Source: Nemertoderma westbladi
Taxonomy: Eukaryota > Xenacoelomorpha > Nemertodermatida > Nemertodermatidae
Length of the DNA: 64,000 nt
Direction: 5' to 3'
Assembly: GCA_032718475.1 (NCBI GenBank)
Contig: JAUCBJ010006683.1
Coordinates: 1-64,000, forward strand
Shown here: positions 1 through 13,556 of the stretch, one piece after another
Layout of the letters: the number at the start of each line of letters is the position of its first letter
Numbering within the stretch: the stretch's first letter is position 1
Notes under the pieces: generated by a model
What the model was told of the DNA's origin: nothing
Databases searched by the model: none
What the model saw: the letters and a program-made list of their open reading frames with translations, nothing else
Program-made: the position numbers and the translations under genes

Positions 1-424
1 TCTGAAAGTATTTATTTTTTGTGTTATTTTAACGTGTATTGTAAGAGTACAAAACATATTTCGATTTGGTGTTTTTTTTTTTATTTTCCGCATAATTTGA
101 ATTATATGCAAGTATTTTTCGTGTTTATTTATATTATTTTTATTCTCTTATTGTACGTAAATGAAATTTTTGGCCGCCCCGGAGTGTGTGCAAAATATAT
201 TGCATTTATAGGGGACCCTTTTTCATACTGTAGTTCTTTTAGTTATTCAGTGATTACCGGTATCGTTAGTCAGATACAGCAATATAATATCTGATTTCTG
301 TTAGTATTTCAGTTGTGTGATATACCGGTACTGATTTATGAAATGAAGTAGGCTCGGTATTCTCGGAAAATATAATAAGATTTTATATATCTATTTATTT
401 TCATGTTTTGGTCAATATCCATAA
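1..424. other. AT-rich non-satellite flank
   Basis: This stretch lacks the 40-bp satellite motif and is rich in T runs. It contains CCGGTA-type motifs near 254-264 and 322-331. Satellite-like sequence begins near 424 with the ACTGGTCCTATATAGG variant that recurs inside the array. A 91-codon open frame at 19-294 has low-complexity Phe/Ile/Tyr composition and no recognisable domain, so I do not call it a gene. It is probably single-copy or unrelated repeat DNA at the array edge. Confidence 0.6.
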
Positions 425-453
425 CATACTGGTCCTATATAGGTGTACTGATT

Positions 454-1230
454 CTAACTGCTGTATGATGGTCTCCATATAGAAGTACTGGTTCTGACTG
501 CTTTATGATGGACTCCATATAGGAGTACTGGTTCTATCTGCTGTATGATGGACTCCATATAGGAAGGAGTACTGGTTCTAAATGCTGTATGATGGACTCC
601 ATATAGGAGTACTGGTTCTAACTTATGATTGATGGACTGACTCCATATAGAAGTACTGGTTCTAACTTCTGATTGATGGACTCCATATAGGAGTACTGGT
701 TCTAACTGCTGTATGATGGACTCCATATAGGAGTACTGGTTCTAACTGCTGTATGATGGAATCCATATAGGAATACTGGTTCCTGGTTCTATCTGCTGAT
801 TGATGCTCCATATAGGAGTACTGGTTCTAACTGCTGTATGATGGACTCCATATAGGAGTACTGGTTCTAACAGCTGTATGATGGACTCCATATAGGAGTA
901 TTGATTCTAACTGCTGTATGATGGACTCCATAAAGGAGTACTAGTTCTAACTTCTGATTGATGGAATCCATATAGGAGTACTGGTTCTAACTGCTGTATG
1001 ATTGACTCCATATAGGAGTACTGGTTCTAACTTCTTATTGATGGACTCCATATAGGAGTACTGGTTCTAACTGCTGTATGATGGACTCCATATAGGAGTA
1101 TTGGTTCTAAACTGCTGTATGATGGACTCCATATAGGAGTACTGGTTCTAACTGCTGTATGATGGACTCCATATAGGAGTACTGGTTCTAACAGCTGTAT
1201 GATGGACTCCATATAGGAGTATTGATTCTA
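454..1230. repeat. Segmental duplication inside satellite, copy 1 (offset 2213)
   Basis: The order of variant monomers from about 454 is repeated at about 2667-3440. Shared private marks include the CTATATAGGTGTACTG junction, ATGGTCTCCATATAGAAG, and the TTCCTGGTTCTATCTGCTGA block at 780 and 2993. Agreement is good at the start and decays after about 900, where monomers have been gained or lost. This is a unit of the left-block higher-order repeat. Confidence 0.75.
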
Positions 1231-2666
1231 ACTGCTGTGGACTCCATATAGGAGTACTGGTTCTAACTTCTGATCGATGGACTCCATATAGGAGTACTGG
1301 TTCTAACTGCTGTATGATGGACTCCATATAGGAGTACTGGTTCTAACTGCTGTATGATGGACTCCATATAGGAGTACTGGTTCTAACTTCTGATCTATGG
1401 ACTCCATATAGGAGTACTGGTTCTAACTGCTGTATGATGGACTCCATAAGGAGTACTGGTTCTAACTGCCGTATGATGGACTCCATATAGGAGTACTGTT
1501 TCTAACTGCTGTATGATGGACTCCATATAGGAGTACTGATTCTAACTGCTGTATGATGGACTCCATATAGGAGTACTGGTTCTAACTGCTGTATGATGGA
1601 CTCCATATAGGAGTACTGGTTCTAACTGCTGATTGATGAACTCCATATAGGAGTACTGATTCTAACTGCTGTATGATGGACTCCATATAGGAATACTGGT
1701 TCTAACTGCTGTGTGATAGACTCCATATAGGAGTACTGGTTCTAACTGCTGTATGATGGACTCCACATAGGAATACTAGTTCTAACTGCTGTATGATGGA
1801 CTCCATATAGGAGTACTGATTCTAACTGCTGTATGATGGACTCCATATAGGAGTACTGGTTCTAACTTCTGATTGATGGACTCCATATAGGAGGACTGGT
1901 TCTAACTGCTGTATGATGGACTCCATATAGGAGTTCTAACTGCTGTATGATGGACTCCATATAGGAGTTCTAACTGCTGTATGATGGACTCCATATAGGA
2001 GTACTAGTTCTAACTTTTGTATGATGGACTCCATATAGGAGTACTGATTCTAACTGCTGTATGATGGACTCCATATAGGAGTACTGGTTCTAACTTCTGA
2101 TTGATGGACTCCATATAGGAGTACTGGTTCTAACTGATGTATGATGGACTCCAAATTGGAGTACTGGTTCTAACTGCTGTATGATGGACTCCATATAGGA
2201 GTACTGGTTCTAACTTTTGTATGATGGACTCCATATAGGAGTACTGATTCTAACTGATGTATGATGGACTCCATATAGGAGTACTGGTTCTAACTGATGT
2301 ATGATGGACTCCATATAGGAGTACTGGTTCTAACTTCTGATTGATGGAATCCATATAGCAGTACTGGTTCTAACTTCTGATTGATGGACTCCATATAGGA
2401 GTACTGGTTCTAACTGCTGTATGATGGACTCCATATAGGAGTTCTAACTGCTGTATGATGGACTCCATATAGGAGTACTGGTTCTAACTGATGTATGATG
2501 GACTCCATATAGGAGTACTGATTCTAACTGCTGTATGATGGACTCCATATAGGAAGGAGTACTGGTTCTAACTTCTGATTGATGGACTCCATAAAGGAGT
2601 ACTGGTTTTAACTTCTGATTGATGGACTCCATATAGGAGTACTGGTCCTATATAGGTGTACTGATT

Positions 2667-3440
2667 CTAACTGCTGTATGATGGTCTCCATATAGAAGTA
2701 CTGGTTCTGACTGCTTTCTGATGGACTCCATATAGGAGTACTGGTTCTATCTGCTGTATGATGGACTCCATATAGGAAGGAGTACTGGTTCTAACTGCTG
2801 TATGATGGACTCCATATAGGAGTACTGGTTCTAACTTATGATTGATGGACTGACTCCATATAGGAGTACTGGTTCTAACTTCTGATTGATGGACTCCATA
2901 TAGGAGTACTGGTTCTAACTGCTGTATGATGGACTCCATATAGGAGTACTGGTTCTAACTGCTGTATGATGGAATCCATATAGGAATACTGGTTCCTGGT
3001 TCTATCTGCTGATTGATGCTCCATATAGGAGTACTGGTTCTAACTGCTGTATGATGGACTCCATATAGGAGTACTGGTTCTAACAGCTGTATGATGGACT
3101 CCATATAGGAGTATTGATTCTAACTGCTGTGGACTCCATATAGGAGTACTGGTTCTAACTGCTGTATGATGGACTCCATATAGGAGTACTGATTCTAACT
3201 GCTGTATGATGGACTCCATATAGGAGTACTGGTTCTAACTGCTGTATGATGGACTCCATATAGGAGTACTGGTTCTAACAGCTGTATGATGGACTCCATA
3301 TAGGAGTATTGATTCTAACTGCTGTGGACTCCATATAGGAGTACTGGTTCTAACTTCTGATCGATGGACTCCATATAGGAGTATTGATTCTAACTGCTGT
3401 GGACTCCATATAGGAGTACTGGTTCTAACTTCTGATCGAT
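2667..3440. repeat. Segmental duplication inside satellite, copy 2 (offset 2213)
   Basis: This is the partner of about 454-1230. The same marked monomers return at 4580-5130, 7590-8140 and 9830-10290, so the segment is one phase of a recurrent higher-order repeat with variable internal length. Confidence 0.7.
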
Positions 3441-6400
3441 GGACTCCATATAGGAGTACTGGTTCTAACAGCTGTATGATGGACTCCATATAGGAGTATT
3501 GATTCTAACTGCTGTGGACTCCATATAGGAGTACTGGTTCTAACTGCTGTATGATGGACTCCATATAGGAGTACTGGTTCTAACAGCTGTATGATGGACT
3601 CCATATAGGAGTACTGGTTCTAACTGCTGTATGATGGACTCCATATAGGAGTACTGGTTCTAACAGCTGTATGATGGACTCCATATAGGAGTATTGATTC
3701 TAACTGCTGTGGACTCCATATAGGAGTACTGGTTCTAACTTCTGATCGATGGACTCCATATAGGAGTACTGGTTCTAACTGCTGTATGATGGACTCCATA
3801 TAGGAGTACTGGTTCTAACTGCTGTATGATGGACTCCATATAGGAGTACTGGTTCTAACTGCTGTATGATGGACTCCATATAGGAGTACTGATTCTAACT
3901 GCTGTATGATGGACTCCATATAGGAGTACTGGTTCTAACTGCTGTATGATGGACTCCATATAGGAGTACTGGTTCTAACTGCTGATTGATGAACTCCATA
4001 TCGGAGTACTGATTCTAACTGCTGTATGATGGACTCCATATAGGAGTACTGGTTCTAACTGATGTATGATGGACTCCATATAGGAGTACTGGTTCTAACT
4101 GCTGTATGATGGACTCCATATAGGAGTACTGATTCTAACTGCTGTATGATGGACTCCATATAGGAGTTCTAACTGCTGTATGATTGACTCCATATAGGAG
4201 TACTGGTTCTAACTTTTGTATGATGGACTCCATATAGGAGTACTGATTCTAACTGCTGTATGATGGACTCCATATAGGAGTACTGGTTCTAACTTCTGAT
4301 TGATGGACTCCATAAAGGAGTACTAGTTCTAACTTCTGATTGATGGACTCCATATAGGAGTACTGGTTCTAACTGCTGTATGATGGACTCCATATAGGAG
4401 TACTGGTTCTAACTTCTGATTGATGGAATCCATATAGGAGTACTGGTTCTAACTTCTGATTGATGGACTCCATAAAGGAGTACTAGTTCTAACTTCTGAT
4501 TGATGGACTCCATATAGGAGTACTGGTTCTAACTGCTGTATGATGGACTCCATAGGAGTACTGGTTCTAACTTCTGATTGATGGTCTCCATATAGAAGTA
4601 CTGGTTCTGACTGCTGTATGATGGACTCCATATAGGAGTAATGGTTCTATCTGCTGTATGATGGACTCCATATAGGAAGGAGTACTGGTTCTAACTGCTG
4701 TATGATGGACTCAATATAGGAGTACTGGTTCTAACTTATGATTGATGGACTGACTCCATATAGGAGTACTGGTTCTAACTTCTGATTGATGGACTCCATA
4801 TAGGAGTACTGGTTCTAACTGCTGTATGATGGACTCCATATAGGAGTACTGGTTCTAACTGCTGTATGATGGAATCCATATAGGAATACTGGTTCCTGGT
4901 TCTATCTGCTGATTGATGCTCCATATAGGAGTACTGGTTCTAACTGCTGTATGATGGACTCCATATAGGAGTACTGGTTCTAACAGCTGAATGATGGACT
5001 CCATATAGGAGTACTGGCTCTAACTGCTGTATGATGGACTCCATATAGGAGTACTGGTTCTAACAGCTGTATGATGGACTCCATATAGGAGTATTGATTC
5101 TAACTGCTGTGGACTCCATATAGGAGTACTGGTTCTAACTTCTGATCGATGGACTCCATATAGGAATACTGGTTCTAACTGCTGTATGATGGACTCCATA
5201 TAGGAGTACTGGTTCTAACTGCTGTATGATGGACTCCATATAGGAGTACTGGTTCTAACTGATGTATGATGGACTCCACATAGGAGTACTGGTTCTAACT
5301 TTTGTATGATGGACTCCATATAGGAGTACTGATTCTAACTGCTGTATGATGGACTCCATATATGAGTACTGGTTCTAACTTCTGATTGATGGACTCCATA
5401 TAGGAAGGAGTACTGATTCTAACTGCTGTATGATGGACTCCATATAGGAGTACTGGTTCTAACTTCTGATTGATGGACTCCATATAGGAGTACTGGTTCT
5501 AACTTCTCATTGATGGACTCCATATAGGAGTACTGGTTCTAACTGCTGTATGATGGACTCCATATAGGAGTACTGGTTCTAACTTCTGATTGATGGACTC
5601 CATAAAGGAATACTAGTTCTAACTTCTGCTTGATGGACTCCATATAGGAGTACTGGTTCTAACTGCTGTATGATGGACTCCATATAGGAGTACTGGTTCT
5701 AACTTCTTATTGATGGAATCCATATAGGAGTACTGGTTCTAACTTTTGTATGATGGACTCCATATAGGAGTACTGATTCTAACTGCTGTATGATGGACTC
5801 CATATAGGAGTACTGGTTCTAACTGATGTATGATGGACTCCACATAGGAGTACTGGTTCTAACTTTTGTATGATGGACTCCATATAGGAGTACTGATTCT
5901 AACTGCTGTATGATGGACTCCATATAGGAGTACTGGTTCTAACTTCTGATTGATGGACTCCATAAAGGAATACTAGTTCTAACTTCTGCTTGATGGACTC
6001 CATATAGGAGTACTGGTTCTAACTGCTGTATGATGGACTCCATATAGGAGTACTGGTTCTAACTTCTTATTGATGGAATCCATATAGGAGTACTGGTTCT
6101 AACTTCTGATTGATGGACTCCATAAAGGAGTACTGATTCTAACTGCTGTATGATGGACTCCATATAGGAGTACTGGTTCTAACTGCTGTATGATGGACTC
6201 CATATAGGAGTACTGGTTTTAACTTCTGATTGATGGACTCCATAAAGGAATACTAGTTCTAACTTCTGCTTGATGGACTCCATATAGGAGTACTGGTTCT
6301 AACTGCTGTATGATGGACTCCATATAGGAGTACTGGTTCTAACTTCTTATTGATGGAATCCATATAGGAGTACTGGTTCTAACTTTTGTATGATGGACTC

Positions 6401-8338
6401 CATATAGGAGTACTGATTCTAACTGCTGTATGATGGACTCCATATAGGAGTACTGGTTCTAACTGATGTATGATGGACTCCACATAGGAGTACTGGTTCT
6501 AACTTTTGTATGATGGACTCCATATAGGAGTACTGATTCTAACTGCTGTATGATGGACTCCATATAGGAGTACTGGTTCTAACTTCTGATTGATGGACTC
6601 CATAAAGGAATACTAGTTCTAACTTCTGCTTGATGGACTCCATATAGGAGTACTGGTTCTAACTGCTGTATGATGGACTCCATATAGGAGTACTGGTTCT
6701 AACTTCTTATTGATGGAATCCATATAGGAGTACTGGTTCTAACTTCTGATTGATGGACTCCATAAAGGAGTACTAGTTCTAACTTCTGATTGATGGACTC
6801 CATATAGGAGTACTGGTTCTAACTGCTGTATGATGGACTCCATATAGGAGTATTGGTTCTAACTGCTGTATGATGGACTCCATAAAGGAGTACTAGTTCT
6901 AACTTCTGATTGATGGACTCCATATAGGAGTACTGGTTCTAACTGCTGTATGATGGACTCCATATAGGAGTATTGGTTCTAACTGCTGTATGATTGACTC
7001 CATATAGGAGTATTGGTTCTAACTGCTGTATGATGGACTTCATAAAGCAGTACTAGATCTAACTTCTGATTTAAGGACTCCATAAAGGAATACTAGTTCA
7101 AACTTCTGATTGATGGACTCCATATAGGAGTACTGGTTCTAACTGCTGTATGATGGACTCCATATAGGAGTACTGGTTCTAACTTCTTATTGATGGAATC
7201 CATATAGGAGTACTGGTTCTAACTTCTGATTGATGGACTCCATAAAGGAGTACTAGTTCTAACTTCTGATTGATGGACTCCATATAGGAGTACTGGTTCT
7301 AACTGCTGTATGATGGACTCCATATAGGAGTATTGGTTCTAACTGCTGTATGATGGACTCCATATAGGAGTACTGGTTCTAACTGCTGTATGATGGACTC
7401 CATATAGGAGTACTGGTTCTAACAGCTGTATGATGGACTCCATATAGGAGTATTGATTCTAACTGCTGTGGACTCCATATAGGAGTACTGGTCTAACTTC
7501 TGATCGATGGACTCCATATAGGAGTACTGGTTCTAACTGCTGTATGATGGACTCCATAGGAGTACTGGTTCTAACTTCTGATGGATGGTCTCCATATAGA
7601 AGTACTGGTTCTGACTGCTGTATGATGGACTCAATATAGGAGTAATGGTTCTATCTGCTGTATGATGGACTCCATATAGGAAGGAGTACTGGTTCTAACT
7701 GCTGTATGATGGACTCAATATAGGAGTACTGGTTCTAACTTATGATTGATGGACTGACTCCATATAGGAGTACTGGTTCTAACTTCTGATTGATGGACTC
7801 CATATAGGAGTACTGGTTCTAACTGCTGTATGATGGACTCCATATAGGAGTACTGGTTCTAACTGCTGTATGATGGAATCCATATAGGAATACTGGTTCC
7901 TGGTTCTATCTGCTGATTGATGCTCCATATAGGAATACTGGTTCTAACTGCTGTATGATGGACTCCATATAGGAGTACTGGTTCTAACAGCTGTATGATG
8001 GACTCCATATAGGAGTACTGGCTCTAACTGCTGTATGATGGACTCCATATAGGAGTACTGGTTCTAACAGCTGTATGATGGACTCCATATAGGAGTATTG
8101 ATTCTAACTGCTGTGGACTCCATATAGGAGTACTGGTTCTAACTTCTGATCGATGGACTCCATATAGGAATACTGGTTCTAACTGCTGTATGATGGACTC
8201 CATATAGGAGTACTGGTTCTAACTGCTGTATGATGGACTCCATATAGGAGTACTGGTTCTAACTGCTGTATGATGGACTCCATATAGGAGTACTGGTTCT
8301 AACTGATGTATGATGGACTCCACATAGGAGTACTGGTT

Positions 8339-8746
8339 CTAACTTTTGTATGATGGACTCCATATAGGAGTACTGATTCTAACTGCTGTATGATGGACTC
8401 CATATATGAGTACTGGTTCTAACTTCTGATTGATGGACTCCATATAGGAAGGAGTACTGATTCTAACTGCTGTATGATGGACTCCATATAGGAGTACTGG
8501 TTCTAACTGATGTATGATGGACTCCACATAGGAGTACTGGTTCTAACTTTTGTATGATGGACTCCATATAGGAGTACTGATTCTAACTGCTGTATGATGG
8601 ACTCCATATATGAGTACTGGTTCTAACTTCTGATTGATGGACTCCATATAGGAAGGAGTACTGGTTCTAACTGCTGTATGATGGACTCCATATAGGAGTA
8701 CTGGTTCTAACTGATGTATGATGGACTCCACATAGGAGTACTGGTT
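8339..8746. repeat. 204-bp tandem duplication of five monomers
   Basis: Two adjacent 204-bp blocks (8339-8542 and 8543-8746) share the series TTTGTATGAT, a CATATATGAG variant, a GGAAGGAG insertion and a CCACATAGG variant. They differ at very few bases. The same series occurs once at 5295-5498 and again near 10467. The length 204 equals five 40-bp monomers plus the 4-bp AAGG insertion. Confidence 0.75.
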
Positions 8747-11700
8747 CTAACTTTTGTATGATGGACTCCATATAGGAGTACTGATTCTAACTGCTGTATG
8801 ATGGACTCCATATAGGAGTACTGGTTCTAACTTCTGATTGATGGACTCCATAAAGGAATACTAGTTCTAACTTCTGCTTGATGGACTCCATATAGGAGTA
8901 CTGGTTCTAACTGCTGTATGATGGACTCCATATAGGAGTACTGGTTCTAACTTCTTATTGATGGAATCCATATAGGAGTACTGGTTCTAACTTCTGATTG
9001 ATGGACTCCATAAAGGAGTACTAGTTCTAACTTCTGATTGATGGACTCCATATAGGAGTACTGGTTCTAACTGCTGTATGATGGACTCCATATAGGAGTA
9101 TTGGTTCTAACTGCTGTATGATGGACTCCATAAAGGAGTACTAGTTCTAACTTCTGATTGATGGACTCCATATAGGAGTACTGGTTCTAACTGCTGTATG
9201 ATGGACTCCATATAGGAGTATTGGTTCTAACTGCTGTATGATGGACTCCATATAGGAGTATTGGTTCTAACTGCTGTATGATGGACTTCATAAAGCAGTA
9301 CTAGATCTAACTTCTGATTGATGGACTCCATAAAGGAATACTAGTTCAAACTTCTGATTGATGGACTCCATATAGGAGTACTGGTTCTAACTGCTGTATG
9401 ATGGACTCCATATAGGAGTACTGGTTCTAACTTCTTATTGATGGAATCCATATAGGAGTACTGGTTCTAACTTCTGATTGATGGACTCCATAAAGGAGTA
9501 CTAGTTCTAACTTCTGATTGATGGACTCCATATAGGAGTACTGGTTCTAACTGCTGTATGATGGACTCCATATAGGAGTATTGGTTCTAACTGCTGTATG
9601 ATGGACTCCATATAGGAGTACTGGTTCTAACTGCTGTATGATGGACTCCATATAGGAGTACTGGTTCTAACAGCTGTATGATGGACTCCATATAGGAGTA
9701 TTGATTCTAACTGCTGTGGACTCCATATAGGAGTACTGGTCTAACTTCTGATCGATGGACTCCATATAGGAGTACTGGTTCTAACTGCTGTATGATGGAC
9801 TCCATAGGAGTAATGGTTCTATCTGCTGTATGATGGACTCCATATAGGAAGGAGTACTGGTTCTAACTGCTGTATGATGGACTCAATATAGGAGTACTGG
9901 TTCTAACTTATGATTGATGGACTGACTCCATATAGGAGTACTGGTTCTAACTTCTGATTGATGGACTCCATATAGGAGTACTGGTTCTAACTGCTGTATG
10001 ATGGACTCCATATAGGAGTACTGGTTCTAACTGCTGTATGATGGAATCCATATAGGAATACTGGTTCCTGGTTCTATCTGCTGATTGATGCTCCATATAG
10101 GAATACTGGTTCTAACTGCTGTATGATGGACTCCATATAGGAGTACTGGTTCTAACAGCTGTATGATGGACTCCATATAGGAGTACTGGCTCTAACTGCT
10201 GTATGATGGACTCCATATAGGAGTACTGGTTCTAACAGCTGTATGATGGACTCCATATAGGAGTATTGATTCTAACTGCTGTTGACTCCATATAGGAGTA
10301 CTGGTTCTAACTTCTGATCGATGGACTCCATATAGGAATACTGGTTCTAACTGCTGTATGATGGACTCCATATAGGAGTACTGGTTCTAACTGCTGTATG
10401 ATGGACTCCATATAGGAGTACTGGTTCTAACTGATGTATGATGGACTCCACATAGGAGTACTGGTTCTAACTTTTGTATGATGGACTCCATATAGGAGTA
10501 CTGATTCTAACTGCTGTATGATGGACTCCATATATGAGTACTGGTTCTAACTTCTGATTGATGGACTCCATATAGGAAGGAGTACTGATTCTAACTGCTG
10601 TATGATGGACTCCATATAGGAGTAGTGGTTCTAACTTCTGATTGATGGACTCCATAGAAGTACTGGTTCTAACTGATGTATGATGGACTCCACATAGGAG
10701 TACTGGTTCTAACTTTTGTATGATGGACTCCATATAGGAGTACTGATTCTAACTGCTGTATGATGGACTCCATATAGGAGTACTGGTTCTAACTTCTGAT
10801 TGATGGACTCCATAAAGGAATACTAGTTCTAACTTCTGATTGATGGACTCCATATAGGAGTATTGGTTCTAACTGCTGTATGATGGACTCCATAAAGGAG
10901 TACTAGTTCTAACTTCTGATTGATGGACTCCATATAGGAGTACTGGTTCTAACTGCTGTATGATGGACTCCATATAGGAGTATTGGTTCTAACTGCTGTA
11001 TGATGGACTCCATATAGGAGTATTGGTTCTAACTGCTGTATGATGGACTTCATAAAGGAGTACTAGTTCTAACTTCTGATTGATGGACTCCATATAGGAG
11101 TATTGGTTCTAACTGCTGTATGATGGACTCCATAAAGGAGTACTAGTTCTAACTTCTGATTGATGGACTCCATATAGGAGTACTGGTTCTAACTGCTGTA
11201 TGATGGACTCCATATAGGAGTATTGGTTCTAACTGCTGTATGATGGACTCCATATAGGAGTATTGGTTCTAACTGCTGTATGATGGACTTCATAAAGGAG
11301 TACTAGTTCTAACTTCTGATTGATGGACTCCATAAAGGAATACTAGTTCTAACTTCTGATTGATGGACTCCATATAGGAGTACTGGTTCTAACTGCTGTA
11401 TGATGGACTCCATATAGGAGTACTGGTTCTAACTTCTTATTGATGGAATCCATATAGGAGTACTGGTTCTAACTTCTGATTGATGGACTCCATAAAGGAG
11501 TACTAGTTCTAACTTCTGATTGATGGAATCCATATAGGAGTACTGGTTCTAACTGCTGTATGATGGACTCCATATAGGAGTATTGGTTCTAACTGCTGTA
11601 TGATGGACTCCATATAGGAGTACTGGTTCTAACTGCTGTATGATGGACTCCATATAGGAGTACTGGTTCTAACAGCTGTATGATGGACTCCATATAGGAG

Positions 11701-12976
11701 TATTGATTCTAACTGCTGTGGACTCCATATAGGAGTACTGGTTCTAACTTCTGATCGATGGACTCCATATAGGAGTACTGGTTCTAACTGCTGTATGATG
11801 GACTCCATATAGGAGTACTGGTTCTAACTGCTGTATGATGGACTCCATATAGGAGTACTGGTTCTAACTTCTGATCTATGGACTCCATATAGGAGTACTG
11901 GTTCTAACTGCTGTATGATGGACTCCATAAGGAGTACTGGTTCTAACTGCCGTATGATGGACTCCATATAGGAGTACTGGTTCTAACTGCTGTATGATGG
12001 ACTCCATATAGGTGTACTGATTCTAACTGCTGTATGATGGACTCCATATAGGAGTACTGGTTCTAACTGCTGTATGATGGACTCCATATAGGAGTACTGG
12101 TTCTAACTGCTGATTGATGAACTCCATATAGGAGTACTGATTCTAACTGCTGTATGATGGACTCCATATAGGAGTACTGGTTCTAACTGCTGTGTGATGG
12201 ACTCCATATAGGAGTACTGGTTCTAACTGCTGTATGATGGACTCCACATAGGAGTACTAGTTCTAACTGCTGTATGATGGACTCCATATAGGAGTACTGA
12301 TTCTAACTGCTGTATGATGGACTCCATATAGGAGTACTGGTTCTAACTGCTGTATGATGGACTCCATATAGGAGTTCTAACTGCTGTATGATGGACTCCA
12401 TATAGGAGTACTAGTTCTAACTTTTGTATGATGGACTCCATATAGGAGTACTGATTCTAACTGCTGTATGATGGACTCCATATAGGAGTACTGGTTCTAA
12501 CTTCTGATTGATGGACTCCATATAGGAGTACTGGTTCTAACTGATGCATGATGGACTCCAAATAGGAGTACTGGTTCTAACTGCTGTATGATGGACTCCA
12601 TATAGGAGTACTGGTTCTAACTTCTGTATGATGGACTCCATATTGGAGTACTGGTTCTAACTTCTGATTGATGGACTCCATATAGGAGTACTGGTTCTAA
12701 CTGCTGTATGATGGACTCCATCTAGGAGTTCTAACTGCTGTATGATGGACTCCATATAGGAGTACTGGTTCTAACTTTTGTATGATGGACTCCATATAGG
12801 AGTACTGATTCTAACTGATGTATGATGGACTCCATATAGGAGTACTGGTTCTAACTTCTGATTGATGGAATCCATATAGGAGTACTGGTTTTAACTTCTG
12901 ATTGATGGACTCCATATAGGAGAACTGGTCCTATATAGGTGTACTGATTCTAACTACTGTATGATGACTCCATATA

Positions 12977-12981
12977 GGAGT
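12977..12981. repeat. Target-site duplication GGAGT (left)
   Basis: GGAGT lies directly before the 5' LTR and is repeated directly after the 3' LTR at 25568-25572. Five bp is the usual duplication length for BEL/Pao integrase. It is the right half of the satellite dyad ACTCC-ATATA-GGAGT, so joining the outer flanks gives back a normal monomer. Confidence 0.93.
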
Positions 12982-13385
12982 TGTTAGCTTATTCAATCCC
13001 GCTAACCCAAACCCATAAAGTAGGGCGTTAAGCAATATTGGGGGCCACGAAATTGGATAATCAATCACTCGTGTCACCCCAACAAAATGGAAAGGAGAAA
13101 CACACAATGAGGGTCAGGGGCCAAACCCCTAACAGAGAGAGAACAGGTGGAGTGAACGGGAACACTCCAAAGGGCGCCAACAAGGGTATCAACCAATCAG
13201 AGGGGGAAAGGCATCGATTAGGTAGAGTAACAAGGCCAACCCGTGCAATATAGCCAGTTGGCAGTAATCATTTTACTCAGTTATCTCAGTATCATATTGG
13301 TGCTAGTTAGGTTAGTTAGTTTAGCTAGGGAAGGACCGGGACTTTAATTACCGTTTCCCGCCTTCCGTGTACGACATCATATCAC

Positions 13386-13411
13386 CTATATCTATATCTA
13401 TATCTTATACC
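13386..13411 (+). promoter_or_regulatory. TATA-rich segment, possible LTR core promoter
   Basis: Three CTATAT units followed by CTTATACC form the only TATA-rich stretch of the LTR, about 110-135 bp before its 3' end. This is a plausible place for a U3 core promoter, but the transcription start cannot be read from the sequence. The same segment is present in the 3' LTR at about 25433-25458. Confidence 0.35.
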
Positions 13412-13494
13412 TAAACATTATACGCGACAAACAACGTAAACCCTTTCACTCTTCACACACGGCGGGGACGCGTGAATTAACAAACCGGATAAAT

Positions 13495-13515
13495 CGGGAT
13501 CCTCCCTGGATCCCG
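13495..13515 (+). other. Perfect inverted repeat near the 5' LTR end
   Basis: CGGGATCC and GGATCCCG pair perfectly over 8 bp around a 5-nt loop (TCCCT), ending 5 nt before the LTR terminus. The copy in the 3' LTR at 25542-25562 is identical. In RNA it would form a GC-rich hairpin at the U5 end. Confidence 0.8.
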
Positions 13516-13520
13516 TCACA

Positions 13521-13556
13521 GTAATTAAACTCAGAGCTGCCGCCCTAGCTAGCTAA
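13521..13556 (+). other. Leader between 5' LTR and first open frame; no clear primer-binding site
   Basis: A tRNA primer-binding site normally begins TGG just inside the 5' LTR. Here the sequence reads GTAATTAAACTCAGAGCTGC and no TGG follows for more than 100 nt. The frame used downstream opens after a TAA at 13554-13556. Either priming uses an internal part of a tRNA or another mechanism, or the site is altered in this copy. Confidence 0.6.

Larger units (their letters stand above)
425..12976. repeat. 40-bp satellite array, left block
   Basis: Head-to-tail monomers of 40 bp carry, in order, GGAGTACTGG, TTCTAACTGC, TGTATGATGG and ACTCCATATA. Common variants replace the GCTGTATGAT part with TCTGATTGAT, TTTGTATGAT or GATGTATGAT, change CATATAGG to CATAAAGG, or change length: about 35 bp where ATGAT is lost, 34 bp where TACTGG is lost, and 44 bp with GGAAGGAG or GGACTGACTCC. 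By length the block holds about 310 monomers. Variants recur in the same order over kilobases, so the array is organised in higher-order repeats. I see no gene in it. Confidence 0.97.
12982..13520 (+). repeat. 5' LTR (539 bp)
   Basis: It starts TGTTAGCTTATTC and ends GGATCCCGTCACA. It matches the 3' LTR at 25028-25567 throughout except for five single-base substitutions and one G more in a G run of the 3' copy. It contains a TATA-rich segment and a perfect inverted repeat near its end. No canonical AATAAA was seen in it. The 71-codon frame at 13038-13253 crosses LTR sequence only, also appears (shorter) in the 3' LTR, and is not called a gene. Confidence 0.97.

Noticed and set aside
19-294. 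91-codon open frame in the AT-rich flank
   Set aside because: Composition is dictated by T-rich DNA (Phe, Ile, Tyr), with no domain and no supporting neighbours. A chance frame is more likely.
454-12870. Many short minus-strand open frames with the repeated MESI...EPVLLYGVH motif, left block
   Set aside because: They are translations of the 40-bp satellite in rotating frames, broken wherever a variant brings a stop. There is no unique sequence, no conserved start context and no domain.
13038-13253. 71-codon frame inside the 5' LTR and its shorter twin at 25084-25272
   Set aside because: It begins at an alternative start, lies wholly in LTR sequence, and is cut short in the 3' LTR by the one-base indel. 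No sign of coding.
13508-13522. TGGATCCCGTCACAG as tRNA primer-binding site
   Set aside because: It lies within the LTR and is present in both LTRs up to the target duplication, so it cannot be the internal primer site.
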